Source: CAZDBA01 sp964503615
GTDB taxonomy: Bacteria > Planctomycetota > Planctomycetia > Pirellulales > Pirellulaceae
Assembly: GCA_964503615.1 (NCBI GenBank)
Contig: CAZDBA010000002.1
Coordinates: 9,154 to 73,153 of the forward strand
DNA length: 64,000 bases
Direction: 5' to 3'
Made by a program: the position numbers and the translations under genes. This document shows positions 27,801-38,036 of the stretch, in pieces; position 1 is the stretch's first letter; each line of letters begins with the position of its first letter. A model generated the notes under the pieces. It saw nothing but the letters and a program-made list of their open reading frames with translations, made no database searches and was not told where the DNA came from.

Positions 27801-28671
27801 GGGGACGAATCCCGCGCGTTGGAAATCGCTCGTGACAAATTGCAACGACTTCGAGAAGAATTGGAAGCAGAGCTAAACGAAAACAATCCGCAGCGGGCTC
27901 AAAACGGCAATTCAAACCAAACGCAAGAAGAACAAGGCGGTCGCGAGCAGGATGGTCAACGAACGGACGGCCCGCAACAACCTGGCCAACAACCAGCAGG
28001 CGAACCATCGGAACGTGCCGGCGCGCCCAATTCTTCCGAGCAAAATCCTGAATCACAAAACGAAGGCGAATCGTCTAAACCTTCAACGCAGCCGGGGCAA
28101 CCCGGTCAGGGCAATCGGGCTGAGCAATCAACCGAACCAGGCGAGGCTCGAAATGCCGACGATCCTGATANNNNNNNNNNGCAGGGGACAGCCTAACGAA
28201 TCGGAGCAACCTTCTTCACAACAACCCCCAACTGACCGACCGGTCCAACCGGGATTGCGCCCGGAAGGCGAACCTGCAATAGGGCAACCGCAAACCGGCA
28301 GCGGCGGTTTAACTCGAGGCGAGTTTACACCGCGTCCGTTGACGGGATCAAACTTCATCGATTGGGCCGATCGGTTGCGCGACATCGAAGAGATGGTTAA
28401 TGATCCCGAGTTGCGAGCCGAAGCGTCGCGAATTCGTGACGCAGCCAAAGAGATCCGCAAAGATTTCAAAAGGCATTCGAAAGAACCGAATTGGAATTTG
28501 GTCGAGGTCGATGTTGCCGAACCACTACGGGAATTGCAGCAAAGATTGACCGAAGAACTGATCCGCAAAAGTAATCGGGATGCTCTCATTCCACTCGATC
28601 GCGATCCGGTTCCGGTTGAGTTCCAGGATGCAGTCCAACGTTACTTCCAAGAGTTAGGAAATGGCCAATGA
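24843..28671 (+). CDS. DUF4175-like giant coiled-coil membrane protein (gap inside)
   Basis: One gene is cut by the N run at 28171-28180. The frame before the gap (from 24843) would stop at 28196, while the continuation after it lies in another frame and ends at 28671. The two agree if the real gap length is a multiple of three, giving about 1275 residues. Membrane helices lie near 20-42, 52-72 and 138-160, then an Ig/beta-like middle, then a long Gln/Glu-rich coiled coil with Gln tracts of 9 and 10 residues, a low-complexity Pro/Gln/Ser/Gly linker at the gap, and a helical end. The layout resembles DUF4175-like proteins of planctomycete MoxR operons. It may be a flexible envelope tether or scaffold (inferred). 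The next gene overlaps by four bases. Confidence 0.82.
26421..26447 (+). repeat. CAA/CAG tract coding nine glutamines
   Basis: Nine Gln codons (CAA and CAG mixed) lie in a row in the coiled-coil gene, at the junction between its beta-rich and coiled-coil parts. Mixed codons make it less slip-prone than a pure tract. Confidence 0.9.
26829..26858 (+). repeat. CAA/CAG tract coding ten glutamines
   Basis: Ten Gln codons (CAG and CAA mixed) lie in a row in the same gene, followed by a further Gln-rich region. The tracts flank a predicted helical block. Confidence 0.9.
28171..28180. other. Assembly gap (10 N)
   Basis: Ten N inside the Pro/Gln/Ser-rich linker of the coiled-coil gene. Frames on either side differ, so ten is a placeholder. 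A true length that is a multiple of three restores one reading frame. Confidence 0.9.
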
Positions 28672-30989
28672 TGCTTCCTAACCGATTTGGAGCTCCCGAA
28701 TGGTTTTGGCCGGTTTGCGTTCTCATGGTTATTGGCCTGATACTCGTGGGCTGGTCCTATTTTCGAAGCGAACTGAGCATGAACTGGAAGTTGTTTCTGG
28801 CCGTTCTAAAACTTGCGGCGTTTTCGCTGCTCGGCATCTGCTTGCTGGAACCGCTCAGTGAATTCGAGCAAGTCGATCCAGGCGCGAATCAGTTTGTCAT
28901 TTTGGCCGACAGTAGCCAAAGCTTGCAAATTAAGGATCGGGGAAGTTCAAAAACTCGTTTGGAACGGGCAAAATCGAAGTTGATCGAAGCGAGTTGGATG
29001 GACCGATTGGGTGAGCAGTTTGATCTTCGCAAATACGTTTTCGGATCGCGGATCGAGTCGGTTGACGACTTTGAAATTCTCAATGCGGAACAACGCGGCA
29101 GTAACCTAATGCAAGCTTTGCAAATGATCACCGACCGTTATCGCAATCGCCCATTGGCAGGCGTCCTGCTTTTTACTGATGGCAACGCGACCGATTGGGA
29201 TCCCGATTTTGACTTCAGCAACCTGCCTCCGATCTATGTCGTATCACCGGGAATGTCGGCGCCGGCTGCCGATATCGGGCTGACAGAAGTTGCCAGCTCA
29301 CAAACAAATTTCGAATCGGCTCCCGTAACGATTACCGCGACCGGAATTACGCATGGCTACAAAGGCAAATCGCTTACGGCTCGGTTGCTGGACTATAACG
29401 ATAACGAACTTCAAACACTTTCGATTAAGGACATAAAAGACGAAACTCCGTTCGCGATTCGATTCCAGCTAAAGCCTGAAGAACGGGGCATCAACGTTTA
29501 TCGGATCACGGTGGGTGAAACCGGTGTTGAAGATTTGTCAGCAGAAGCAACCGAATTGAATAATGCTCGCACCGTGGTCGTCGATCGTGGACGGGGCCCG
29601 TTTCGGGTCCTTTACGTTTCCGGCCGACCGAATTGGGAATACAAATTTCTTCGCCGGGCGCTGAGCGGCGATCATGAAGTCGAACTTGTCGGTCTTATTC
29701 GTTTGGCCAAACGAGAGCCCAAGTTTACATTTCGCGACCACAGAGGTGATTCAACCAATTCGATTTACCGAGGGTTCGGTAACGAAGACGATCAAACGGC
29801 GGAACAATATGACGAACCGGTCTTGATGCAATTGGACACTGCCGACGCAGCTGAACTTCGCGATGGCTTTCCGAAAAACGAAGAGATGCTATTCAAGTAC
29901 GATGCGGTGGTCATCGACGACCTGGAAGCAGAGTTCTTTACACAGGATCAAAAATCGCTGCTGCAACAATTCGTTTCCCGGCGGGGTGGTGGACTGTTAA
30001 TGTTGGGTGGTCAGGAATCGTTTGGACAAGGTAATTACGACCATACGGCGATTGGCGAAATGTTGCCCATCTATCTGGATCACGATGGCTCCAGCGACCC
30101 TGCTGGGAAATTCCGATTGAAACTTACTCGGGAAGGCTGGATCCAACCGTGGGTTCGAGTCAATCCAACTGAATCGGCTGAGAAAAAACGGCTGACTGAA
30201 ATGCCAGATTTCCAAACGATCAACCATGCAAGTTCGATCAAACCGGGTGCAACCGTTCTGGCAACGGTCGTTACCGGCGCGGACAGCGAGTTTCCGGCGT
30301 TGGCCGTTCAGCGTTATGGAGCTGGCAAGACAGCGGCTTTGTTGATTGGAGATTTGTGGCGTTGGCAGTTACAAACCAAATCGGAGTCGGGCGACTTGCA
30401 AAAATCCTGGCGACAAACGATGAGGTGGCTGGTCTCCGAAGTTTCTCGCCGTGTTGAAGTCGAGGTCAAACCCCAAGACGACGGTGGCCAGTCGGTCGAC
30501 ATTCAGGTGCAAATTCGCGACGAGCTTTTTCGGCCGCTGGACAATGCTCACGTCAGCCTGACCGTAGTCGCTCCAGACGAGAAAGAGATTCCGCTTACTC
30601 TTACCGCCTCCAGTGAGGAAGCGGGACAATACGAGGCTACCTTCGTTGCAAAACAGGAGGGCGCGTATCGAGTGAGAGCGGAGGCAAAAGACGAAACGGG
30701 AGAATTGATCGAAAATCGGGAGTCGGGCTGGGTGGCTCAGCCCAGTGCCGCAGAACTGAAAAGACTGTCTCCCAACATCGAAGTCATGAACACGATTTCA
30801 GCAAAAACCGGCGGTGAAGTTATCGCCTTGGATCGAATCGGTGCTTTCTCCACTCAGCTTAAGAATCGAAAAGCTGAATTGATGACCACGCGGACAGAAC
30901 CTTGGTGGCATCAGTGGTACGTGTTCGTTACCGCTATCAGTTTACTGGTTGCCGAATGGGGCTTGAGACGCTGGAAAGGAGAAGCGTAG
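28668..30989 (+). CDS. vWA / GATase-like membrane protein
   Basis: This 773-residue protein has two N-terminal helices (about 12-32 and 42-62), then a vWA domain with 'VILADSSQSLQ' (DSSQS metal site). A class I glutamine-amidotransferase-like domain follows around 400-460 ('FVSRRGGGLLMLGGQESFG'), without an obvious catalytic Cys. Next is a beta-rich stretch, and a last helix ('WYVFVTAISLLVAEWGL') ends the protein. It overlaps the previous gene by four bases and the next GTG by one. Its make-up mirrors the BatA protein earlier in the operon, suggesting a second vWA partner on the periplasmic side. Confidence 0.9.
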   Translation: MMLPNRFGAPEWFWPVCVLMVIGLILVGWSYFRSELSMNWKLFLAVLKLAAFSLLGICLLEPLSEFEQVDPGANQFVILADSSQSLQIKDRGSSKTRLERAKSKLIEASWMDRLGEQFDLRKYVFGSRIESVDDFEILNAEQRGSNLMQALQMITDRYRNRPLAGVLLFTDGNATDWDPDFDFSNLPPIYVVSPGMSAPAADIGLTEVASSQTNFESAPVTITATGITHGYKGKSLTARLLDYNDNELQTLSIKDIKDETPFAIRFQLKPEERGINVYRITVGETGVEDLSAEATELNNARTVVVDRGRGPFRVLYVSGRPNWEYKFLRRALSGDHEVELVGLIRLAKREPKFTFRDHRGDSTNSIYRGFGNEDDQTAEQYDEPVLMQLDTADAAELRDGFPKNEEMLFKYDAVVIDDLEAEFFTQDQKSLLQQFVSRRGGGLLMLGGQESFGQGNYDHTAIGEMLPIYLDHDGSSDPAGKFRLKLTREGWIQPWVRVNPTESAEKKRLTEMPDFQTINHASSIKPGATVLATVVTGADSEFPALAVQRYGAGKTAALLIGDLWRWQLQTKSESGDLQKSWRQTMRWLVSEVSRRVEVEVKPQDDGGQSVDIQVQIRDELFRPLDNAHVSLTVVAPDEKEIPLTLTASSEEAGQYEATFVAKQEGAYRVRAEAKDETGELIENRESGWVAQPSAAELKRLSPNIEVMNTISAKTGGEVIALDRIGAFSTQLKNRKAELMTTRTEPWWHQWYVFVTAISLLVAEWGLRRWKGEA

Positions 30990-32044
30990 TGAGTCACAAA
31001 TCAACTTGGACGTTGTTTGGTGTTTTCGCGAATTTGCTGGCGATTTCTTGCTTCTATGCGGTGCCTTGCGAAACGATTGCTCAAACTTCGAATCGTCATT
31101 TAATCGTGGTTGCCGGTGCAGCGGGAGAAACCGAGTTCGGCGATCAGTTTCAAGTCTGGGCTCAACGTTGGTTGGATTTGGCAAGTAACGTTAAAGAAAC
31201 CGATGGGATTGCTGAGAAAAACACAGATGGATGGCAGGTGCACTCGTTCGGAATGGGAGAGCAGAATGTTGAAGCCTCGGACAGAGATCGAATTGAATCG
31301 ACTTTGGCTGAAATCGCGGCTTTAGAAACTCAACCTGAACTCTGGATCGTTTTGATTGGGCACGGGACTTACGATGGCAAAACGGCCAAGTTCAACCTGA
31401 AGGGTCCCGACTTTTCAGCGACCGAGTTAAAGGCGTGGTTGAAACCGATCCAGTCCCGAGTTGCTTTGATTAATTGTTCGTCTTGCAGCAGCCCGTTTAT
31501 CAATCAGCTCTCCGGTCCCAATCGAATCGTGATCACTGCAACTCGATCTGGCAGCCAGTACAACTTTGCCCGGTTTGGCAATTTTTTATCCCAAGCAATC
31601 GGCGACGAGACGATCGATCTCGACAAAGACGGACAGAACTCGCTGCTTGAAGCATATATCGCCGCCGTTTCACAGACTGAAGAGTTTTACGCTGCCGAGC
31701 TGAGAATCCCGACGGAACAGGCGCTATTGGACGACAACGGTGACCAACGAGGAACGCCAGCAAACTGGTTCAATGGCGTGCGTGTGACGAAACGAGTTGC
31801 TACTGACACAAAAAATGAAGTGACGCGGATTGCCGATGGGATCGTGGCAAATCAGTGCTTTTTTATGCCACGCGATAAAGAAGTGCAGTTAAGTGAAGCA
31901 GATTTGAAACGCAGAAACGAATTGGAAATCGAACTGGAACGTTTGCGTGTTCGCAAGACAAAGATGGTCGAAGATGACTACTACGATCGCTTGGAAGAAC
32001 TGATGTTGAAAATCGGCAAAATTTACTTATCTCAAGAAAAGTAA
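30989..32044 (+). CDS. Caspase-like C13 family peptidase, exported
   Basis: This 351-residue product starts at a GTG that shares one base with the upstream TAG, with AGGAG seven bases before it. A signal peptide ('LFGVFANLLAISCFYAVPC' region, possible cleavage after I-A-Q) is followed by a caspase-like fold. The expected catalytic His125 lies in 'IGHGTYDG' and Cys163 in 'LINCSSCSS', with a second Cys at 166. This matches the legumain/C13 family (clan CD), which cuts after Asn or Asp. The C-terminal third is charged and helical. It is the last gene of the MoxR operon, so the operon starts with a metallopeptidase and ends with a cysteine peptidase. Activity and substrate are not shown. Confidence 0.83.
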   Translation: MSHKSTWTLFGVFANLLAISCFYAVPCETIAQTSNRHLIVVAGAAGETEFGDQFQVWAQRWLDLASNVKETDGIAEKNTDGWQVHSFGMGEQNVEASDRDRIESTLAEIAALETQPELWIVLIGHGTYDGKTAKFNLKGPDFSATELKAWLKPIQSRVALINCSSCSSPFINQLSGPNRIVITATRSGSQYNFARFGNFLSQAIGDETIDLDKDGQNSLLEAYIAAVSQTEEFYAAELRIPTEQALLDDNGDQRGTPANWFNGVRVTKRVATDTKNEVTRIADGIVANQCFFMPRDKEVQLSEADLKRRNELEIELERLRVRKTKMVEDDYYDRLEELMLKIGKIYLSQEK

Positions 32045-32322
32045 CAAGTTACTGCACCTCCAAGAGCTCATCCTTACTATTGTGGGGAATCAAATTTCGG
32101 GCTGAACTGTTTGATCACCCACCTCTTCAAGGGGATCTTTTGCCCTCAAAACCTGCACAACCGTCTCTATCATTTTCTAAGGGAGGTAGCTTTCCGGCTC
32201 ATTAGCCAAATCGCCTTTTTCGCATCCACAGTAGTGTAGCCGACCTACATTTATTCAGAACTAAATCTGATTAACCCAACCCTAGGTGACGACTCTGTCG
32301 TTGTGAACCAGTTTGTAATCCC

Positions 32323-34440
32323 ATGCATTCGTCCAGCTTAGCAACATTGAATACGCAAGCTACGCCACAGACCATATTGGTTGTGGACGACGAGCAATTA
32401 AATCGTCTGGTTCTATGTAACATCCTTAGAAAGCAAGGGTTTGAAACGGTACAGGCTGGCAATGGAATCGACGCGTTGAACGCGATCGAAACTCAGCGTT
32501 TCGACTTGATCCTCCTGGACATCTACATGCCACGTCTAGATGGCTTCCAAACACTCGCTCAGATTCGTCAGAAATTCGGCCCCGACGAATTGCCAGTGAT
32601 CATGGTCACAGCTGACAACGAAAGCACAAAAATTGTCCAAGCGTTTCAATTGGGGGCAAACGACTACATCGCAAAACCGTATGACCATGCGGTTACAATA
32701 GCTCGCATCAAAATGCACTTGCAGTTTATCCAATCCCAGCAAGCGTTGAGAAAAAGCGAAGAACGATACTCGTTAGTCGCAAGAGGAACCAACGACGGAC
32801 TTTGGGATTGGGATCTGGATACCAATCAGATCTACTATTCGGAACGTTGGATTTCGATGCTTGCTATTGAGGATGACAGTAACAGTTGTTCACCCGATCT
32901 GTGGTTTAGCCGTGTTCACGAAGAAGACCTTCCTCGCGTCGAATCGCTTTTGGAAAATCACAAACTTGGACAAAGTCCTCATTTCGAAGCCGAACTGAGA
33001 ATGCGGCGAAATAACGGCGAATTCCGCTGGATGCGTTGCCGTGGATTGGCAGTCTGGGACGAAGGCGGCGTCGCGCGTCGAATTGCCGGTTCGTTGACCG
33101 ATATCACCGAGGGTAAAGTCGCCGATGCCTTGACCGGGCTGCCCAATCGAGTTCTTTTTCGGGAACGTTTGGAACGATGCAGTAACCAACAAGAGCGAGA
33201 CCCCAACTTTCGATACGCAGTATTGTATTTGGATCTGGACAACTTTAAGCAAGTCAACGACAGCTTGGGACATGAAGCGGGTGATCGGCTGTTGGTCGCC
33301 ATTTCGAGGCGTATGGAAAAAGCACTACGATCGGCAGAGTCGTTTGTTTGCCGCTTAGGCGGAGATGAATTCTCGATTTTGATTGAGGGAATCGATTCGG
33401 TAACCGCGCCAATCGAAGTTGCCAAGCGAATTTTAGACAGCGTCAATTCTCCTATCTCACTCGGTAATTCTCGTGAGATAGTTGCTGGTGTGAGTGTTGG
33501 AATCAGTTGTTCTGCGGAAAACTTTAACGATCCAAGTGAAATCCTACAGGCTGCTGACACCGCGATGTACCGCGCAAAGGAAGAGGGAAAGTCGAACTAC
33601 TGCGTCTTTGATCCAGCGATGAAAGAAAGCGTCAGTCGAAAAAGCCGAATCGAAACCGAACTGCGAAATGCAATCGACCGAGACGAATTGTTTGTGCATT
33701 ATTTGCCCGTCGTTGAATTGGACAGTATGAAAGTGGTTGGTCTGGAAGCACTCGCGAGATGGGAACACCCTAAAATGGGAATGATCTCGCCTGCCGAGTT
33801 CATCCCCGTAGCCCAGGAATCTGGCTTGATCGTCGACTTGGGAAGGCAGATTCTGCGCAAAGCTTGCATACAAATGTCCATTTGGAGAAAGGACGCTCGT
33901 TTCAAAGACATTCACGTCAGCGTCAACTGGTCGTTAACCCAGCTTTTGTCGCCAGATCTAATCGGAGATTTCACAACGCTCCTTAACGAATGGAATCTTC
34001 AACCTGGCGACCTGCAAATCGAAGTCACCGAAGACATCTCTAAAGAGGATGCTGATCGAGTAGTCGAGCTGATGTTGAAATTAAAATCTTTAGGCGTGAG
34101 GATTGCGATCGACGATTTCGGAACTGGATTCTCTTCCCTTTCGTACTTGCAACAACTATCCTTGGACGCGGTCAAAATTGACGCTTCGTTCGTCGACCAA
34201 ATGGAAAACTCTTCCGACAAGAAAACAATCGTGAAAACCATCATCGCCCTTGCTGACGGGTTTGGTATCGACGTGGTTGCCGAAGGAGTAGAATCCGAAA
34301 CGCAGCGAAGAATGCTTGCGGAAATGGGCTGCTCGCTCGGACAAGGATTCTTGTTTTCCAAGCCCATTTCGGCCGAGTCGATCAAAAAACTGATTTCGGA
34401 AATCGAGAAAGACTCAAACAGCTTAGTTGGGCAATCGTAG
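32323..34440 (+). CDS. REC-PAS-GGDEF-EAL c-di-GMP regulator
   Basis: This 705-residue regulator has a receiver domain at about 20-135 ('ILVVDDEQLNR', the phospho-acceptor Asp in 'LILLDIYMPRLDG', Lys in 'YIAKPYD'), a PAS domain at about 145-265, an active-looking GGDEF (346-350, 'RLGGDEFS') and an EAL domain (475-477, with 'IDDFGTG', 'NWS' and 'VAEGVE' kept). The helix between PAS and GGDEF is unusually short. The inhibitory RxxD site before GGDEF reads RSAE and is probably weak. It could make or break c-di-GMP, and which dominates cannot be read. No partner histidine kinase is nearby. Confidence 0.94.
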   Translation: MHSSSLATLNTQATPQTILVVDDEQLNRLVLCNILRKQGFETVQAGNGIDALNAIETQRFDLILLDIYMPRLDGFQTLAQIRQKFGPDELPVIMVTADNESTKIVQAFQLGANDYIAKPYDHAVTIARIKMHLQFIQSQQALRKSEERYSLVARGTNDGLWDWDLDTNQIYYSERWISMLAIEDDSNSCSPDLWFSRVHEEDLPRVESLLENHKLGQSPHFEAELRMRRNNGEFRWMRCRGLAVWDEGGVARRIAGSLTDITEGKVADALTGLPNRVLFRERLERCSNQQERDPNFRYAVLYLDLDNFKQVNDSLGHEAGDRLLVAISRRMEKALRSAESFVCRLGGDEFSILIEGIDSVTAPIEVAKRILDSVNSPISLGNSREIVAGVSVGISCSAENFNDPSEILQAADTAMYRAKEEGKSNYCVFDPAMKESVSRKSRIETELRNAIDRDELFVHYLPVVELDSMKVVGLEALARWEHPKMGMISPAEFIPVAQESGLIVDLGRQILRKACIQMSIWRKDARFKDIHVSVNWSLTQLLSPDLIGDFTTLLNEWNLQPGDLQIEVTEDISKEDADRVVELMLKLKSLGVRIAIDDFGTGFSSLSYLQQLSLDAVKIDASFVDQMENSSDKKTIVKTIIALADGFGIDVVAEGVESETQRRMLAEMGCSLGQGFLFSKPISAESIKKLISEIEKDSNSLVGQS

Positions 34441-34479
34441 TACTTCCGAGTTGTTGGGACTTCGAATTTGGGCGGTCGG

Positions 34480-36352
34480 TCAGACTTCCTTGTAACCTTT
34501 TGCAGTTTTCTGATCTATCAGTTTTTGGGCTGCGGCGTCGCTGGTTTTCTTCGAATCGAACGACTTTTTCTTTGACTGACCGCTGGTGCCGATTCGACCG
34601 TAGCGAACCGTGAACCCTTTGCCGCTCTGGGCAATCTCCCAAAACTTGTTCGACTTGCCGTCTGAGTATTCGAACATGCGCGAACCTTTTGTCGTCTTCT
34701 TCGAGGATTTCGATGTCGCATTTTTCTTCTTAGCCGCTTTTTTCTTCGCCNNNNNNNNNNNNNNNNNNNNNNNNNNNNNNNNNNNNNNNNNNNNNNNNNN
34801 NNNNNNNNNNNNNNNNNNNNNNNNNNNNNNNNNNNNNNNNNNNNNNNNNNTTGGACGATTTCTTCAGCGCAACCGCTTTTGTCGCTTTCGTAGCAACGCC
34901 ACACTCAAGTTTCGTAAGGTAATCAGCGATCGCTTTTTGCTTCTTGTCTTTTGCCAACCGAACAAGACTCCTACCATCTTTCAACGGTTTCAGTGTAGCC
35001 CCCGCCTTGATAAGTCGTTTGACCATTGGCAGAGATCCTATCTGGATGGCACGGCAAATCGGTCGGTTTAAGTCTTTTCCAACGTTTGGGTCTGCCCCGA
35101 TATCGAGGAGATAGCGAGCGGCTTTGGGGGAACTGATTGACCACCCCAACGGGCCGATAGACCGTTCGCCCAAGTAATATACACATTTGTCGACCGGAGC
35201 TCCTTTGGCGATAAAGAACTTCATCAGTTCAATACTTTCAGCGTGACACAACATTTCTGACGTTGGCTTTACACCTGCTTCGATCAGTTGCTTCACAATC
35301 GTGAGCTGCGCCTTTGGTCCTAGGGGCTCACGGTCTACTACGTTCCAGTCCATCGTGTTTAATACAGCTTGGGCAGTCGGCTTGATTCCAAGGTCGAGCA
35401 GGATACGAACCGACTCGCCACTGCAGCCTGCTGCTGCCTCTAGTTCTGTAGAACCGGCTGTAGCCCCAGCGTCGAGCAATGCCTGAACTGATTTTGGTTT
35501 TGTTAAAATGTTCCAAAGCGTTAATGGAGTTCTAACACCACCGTTCGGATCAGCTCCGTATTCCAGCAGTAGTTTGACTTGCTTTTCCGATTTGGCACAA
35601 TGCAGAGGCGCGTAGCTTGTGTCTTCGTCTGGGGCGTTTGGGTCGGCTCCCTCCTTCAGCAATAACTCCATAATTCTCAAGCCACCACGTGCCGTAGCGT
35701 AGCGAAGCAGCCTGTCGTTGTGGTAGGCGGAGGAACGGGTAGGCATCGCCATATTGATGTCGAGATTTCCAAGCTCCAATAGTTTTTTGAGTTGCCTGAA
35801 GTCTCCTTTGTTGATCGCTTTGAAGCACTTTTCCAACAGGGCCTTGTCCCCCTTGGGCTGATTCTCCTTTGCGATTTTTTTCCAGGCCGTGAGCAGTTTC
35901 TTGTTGATCGCTTTTGATTTTGCGGTGGCGGCAAAGGCAGCGCCCCTATCTTGAACCACCTGTGGTCTGGGGATATAGGTATCGACCGAAAAGCCGCTCG
36001 TATCAACGAAGCGGTCGAATGCCGACTCACCCATACCGTCACTCCATTGACCAACACATTCTTTCTTCAAAGCAGCCAACTGTTCCTTCGTCGGCTTTTC
36101 GGGAAAAGTAAAGTCGGTAATCAAAAAGAGGCTTTTCTCTTTCGAATCGTATTCGCAGCGCAGAAAACCGCCGTTGAGTTTCTTGTTATCGATACAAGAT
36201 TGGAAGACGTACTCGATCATCGACGACGTTTCGTGAAAGCCGTCAAGTAGTTTCAAGTGTTCTGGCTTCTTCGTGGGCCGATCGCGATGGTCAGTCATCG
36301 CAAGTTTACCGCGATAGGTCACCCTATACCCGGCAGCAAGCTTCTTATTCAT
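34480..36352 (-). CDS. Ankyrin repeat-WGR protein (gap inside)
   Basis: This minus-strand gene starts at 36352 and is cut by 100 N at 34751-34850. Upstream of the gap are a novel N-terminal domain (about 1-165), then ankyrin repeats (about 170-480) shown by 'LLKEGADPNAPDEDTSYAPLH' style units (shortened), 'LLEYGADPNGG' and 'LLDIGADPN'. A Lys/Ala linker enters the gap. Downstream of the gap the open minus-strand frame reads a Lys-rich linker into a WGR domain ('KFWEIAQSGKGFTVRYGRIG', ending 'AKGYKEV'). The frames agree if the true gap length is a multiple of three. WGR domains bind nucleic acid in PARP proteins, but the role here is unknown. Annotating only the two halves would lose the fusion. 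Confidence 0.8.
34751..34850. other. Assembly gap (100 N)
   Basis: One hundred N in the Lys/Ala-rich linker of the ankyrin-WGR gene. Flanks are low-complexity and share no obvious overlap, so the missing piece is probably a repetitive Lys-rich stretch. Confidence 0.9.
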
Positions 36353-36415
36353 CTGAGGTCAACTTCCTTTGCTACAGTGAATAAAAGTCAGTTTTAGGTC
36401 AGGTTGTCTCGTAGA

Positions 36416-37780
36416 TTACGATCCCAATCGAGTTTCAATCGCTTTTTTAACGGCATCAGTATTCGCATCAACATACGCGGGCGGGTTAGCGTGTTTGCTG
36501 AGAATGTCGTCCAATTGGGACTCGTGATAACCGACTTTGAACTGAGTAAACTTTAAACCGTGTGCTGTACTCACAACAACGGTTCGATCGGACTTTTGAA
36601 TCGTTCCGTTGTTCACCAGCTTTTTCAAAACGGCAAGTGCAACCCCCGTGTGGGGACAACAGTACATACCGGTCAAATCGGCTTGCGCTGCCGCCTCAGC
36701 CAACTCGGACTCGGTCACTTGCTCAACCAGACCATTAGATTCCTGAATCGCCTGTACCGCTTTGTTGTAGCTGACCGGGTCACCGATTCGAATTGCGTTG
36801 GCAAGCGTCTCACCCGCAGTAACAGAAACTTTGTCTTTAAAACCGTTCTTAAACGACTGGTAGAACGGATCGGCTTTTTCTGTCTGAGCCGCAACCAAAC
36901 GAGGCATGCGGTCGATTAGCCCCAAGTCCATCATCAATCGGAACCCTTTGTACATCGCGCTGACATTGCCAAGGTTACCGACTGGAATCACGATCCAATC
37001 GGGAACTTCCCAATCAAACTGGCGTACGATTTCAATTCCAACCGTCTTTTGGCCTTCGATGCGTAAACTGTTCATCGAGTTGGCAAGGTAGATCGAACGA
37101 TCCTGAGTGACCTCCTGAACGATCTTCATACACCCATCAAAATCGGTGTCCAAAGCCAATACGTGCGCACCATTGGAAACCGGTTGGATCAATTGCGCCG
37201 TACTGACTTTGCCAGCCGGCAAAAAGATAATCGCTGGAATTCCTGCGTAGGCGGCGTAGGCGGCCAAAGCGGCGCTGGTGTCACCCGTACTTGCACAGGC
37301 TACGGCTTGGACGGAACTGTTCTGAGCCATCATTTGCTTGACGGCGCTGACCAGTACGGTCATTCCAAGATCTTTAAAGCTACCCGTATGACTGTTGCCG
37401 CAAAGCTTAATCCACAAATCGGGAACGCCGATCTGAGCACCTAATCGTTCAGCCCAAAACAAATTGGTGTTGCCCTCGCACATGCTAACAACGTTCTCGT
37501 CGGCAAGCGTCGGCAGAATCCATTCTTTCATCGACCAAACGCCACTTCCATAGGGCCAAGCCGTAGTGCTCGCGCGTGAATCGAACAACTGTTTCCACTT
37601 GTACGGATTGGTTCGTTTCAGTGGCTTCCGCTCGTGATAGACTTCGAGCAGGCTATTACATTCAGGGCAACGATAAATTACATCGTAGACGGAGTGCTTG
37701 CCGGAACAACCAGCGAAGCAGCGGAAGTAGATTTCTGAATCTGTCTTTTGTTGAGAAGGGGTTTCGGTCACTGTCGCCAT
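36416..37780 (-). CDS. thrC: Threonine synthase
   Basis: This protein of about 454 residues belongs to the PLP-dependent threonine synthase / Trp synthase beta fold type. The PLP Lys lies in '[11 protein letters not shown]'. The serine-rich '[20 protein letters not shown]' and '[14 protein letters not shown]' bind phosphate. The N-terminus has four Cys as CFAGC and CPEC, a zinc-ribbon-like start seen in one threonine synthase subgroup. It converts O-phosphohomoserine to threonine. A longer frame to 37840 begins with GTG and adds 20 residues of poor likeness, so the Met at 37780 is preferred. Transcribed alone. Confidence 0.92.
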   Translation of the reverse strand: MATVTETPSQQKTDSEIYFRCFAGCSGKHSVYDVIYRCPECNSLLEVYHERKPLKRTNPYKWKQLFDSRASTTAWPYGSGVWSMKEWILPTLADENVVSMCEGNTNLFWAERLGAQIGVPDLWIKLCGNSHTGSFKDLGMTVLVSAVKQMMAQNSSVQAVACASTGDTSAALAAYAAYAGIPAIIFLPAGKVSTAQLIQPVSNGAHVLALDTDFDGCMKIVQEVTQDRSIYLANSMNSLRIEGQKTVGIEIVRQFDWEVPDWIVIPVGNLGNVSAMYKGFRLMMDLGLIDRMPRLVAAQTEKADPFYQSFKNGFKDKVSVTAGETLANAIRIGDPVSYNKAVQAIQESNGLVEQVTESELAEAAAQADLTGMYCCPHTGVALAVLKKLVNNGTIQKSDRTVVVSTAHGLKFTQFKVGYHESQLDDILSKHANPPAYVDANTDAVKKAIETRLGS

Positions 37781-38036
37781 AGCGCACTTAGTTTGGAATG
37801 AAATGGGGTAGTTTGTGTCGTCAGAATTTGAGCAGGTCACGGTCGTGCTCGCGAGGAACCCGGTAATGAACCGAGGGCTATTTCCGCATGAACCTAAAGT
37901 TTAATCAAGACTGCCAGTTTAAATAATCGGTCAGATAGACGACATACTGAACCTGAGGCGGGAGCAGCTTTTTTTATATTGCAAATTGGACTCTCAGCCC
38001 CGAAATCCCTGCTACCAAGGAGCAAACGGGAGTGCA

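Noticed and set aside
27166..27876. Long Arg/Lys/Asn-rich frame inside the coiled-coil gene
   Set aside because: Out-of-frame shadow of the Gln/Glu-rich sequence in the real gene; composition is unlike a natural protein.
17081..32044. vWA-MoxR-associated conflict (VMAP-type) defence system
   Set aside because: The operon has MoxR, vWA and a caspase-like peptidase, but also BatA-type membrane proteins, DUF58 and DUF4159, the usual housekeeping envelope set. No nucleic-acid sensor or reverse-transcriptase-like gene is present.
32045..32322. c-di-GMP riboswitch before the REC-PAS-GGDEF-EAL gene
   Set aside because: The leader lacks the conserved GEMM stem motifs on reading.
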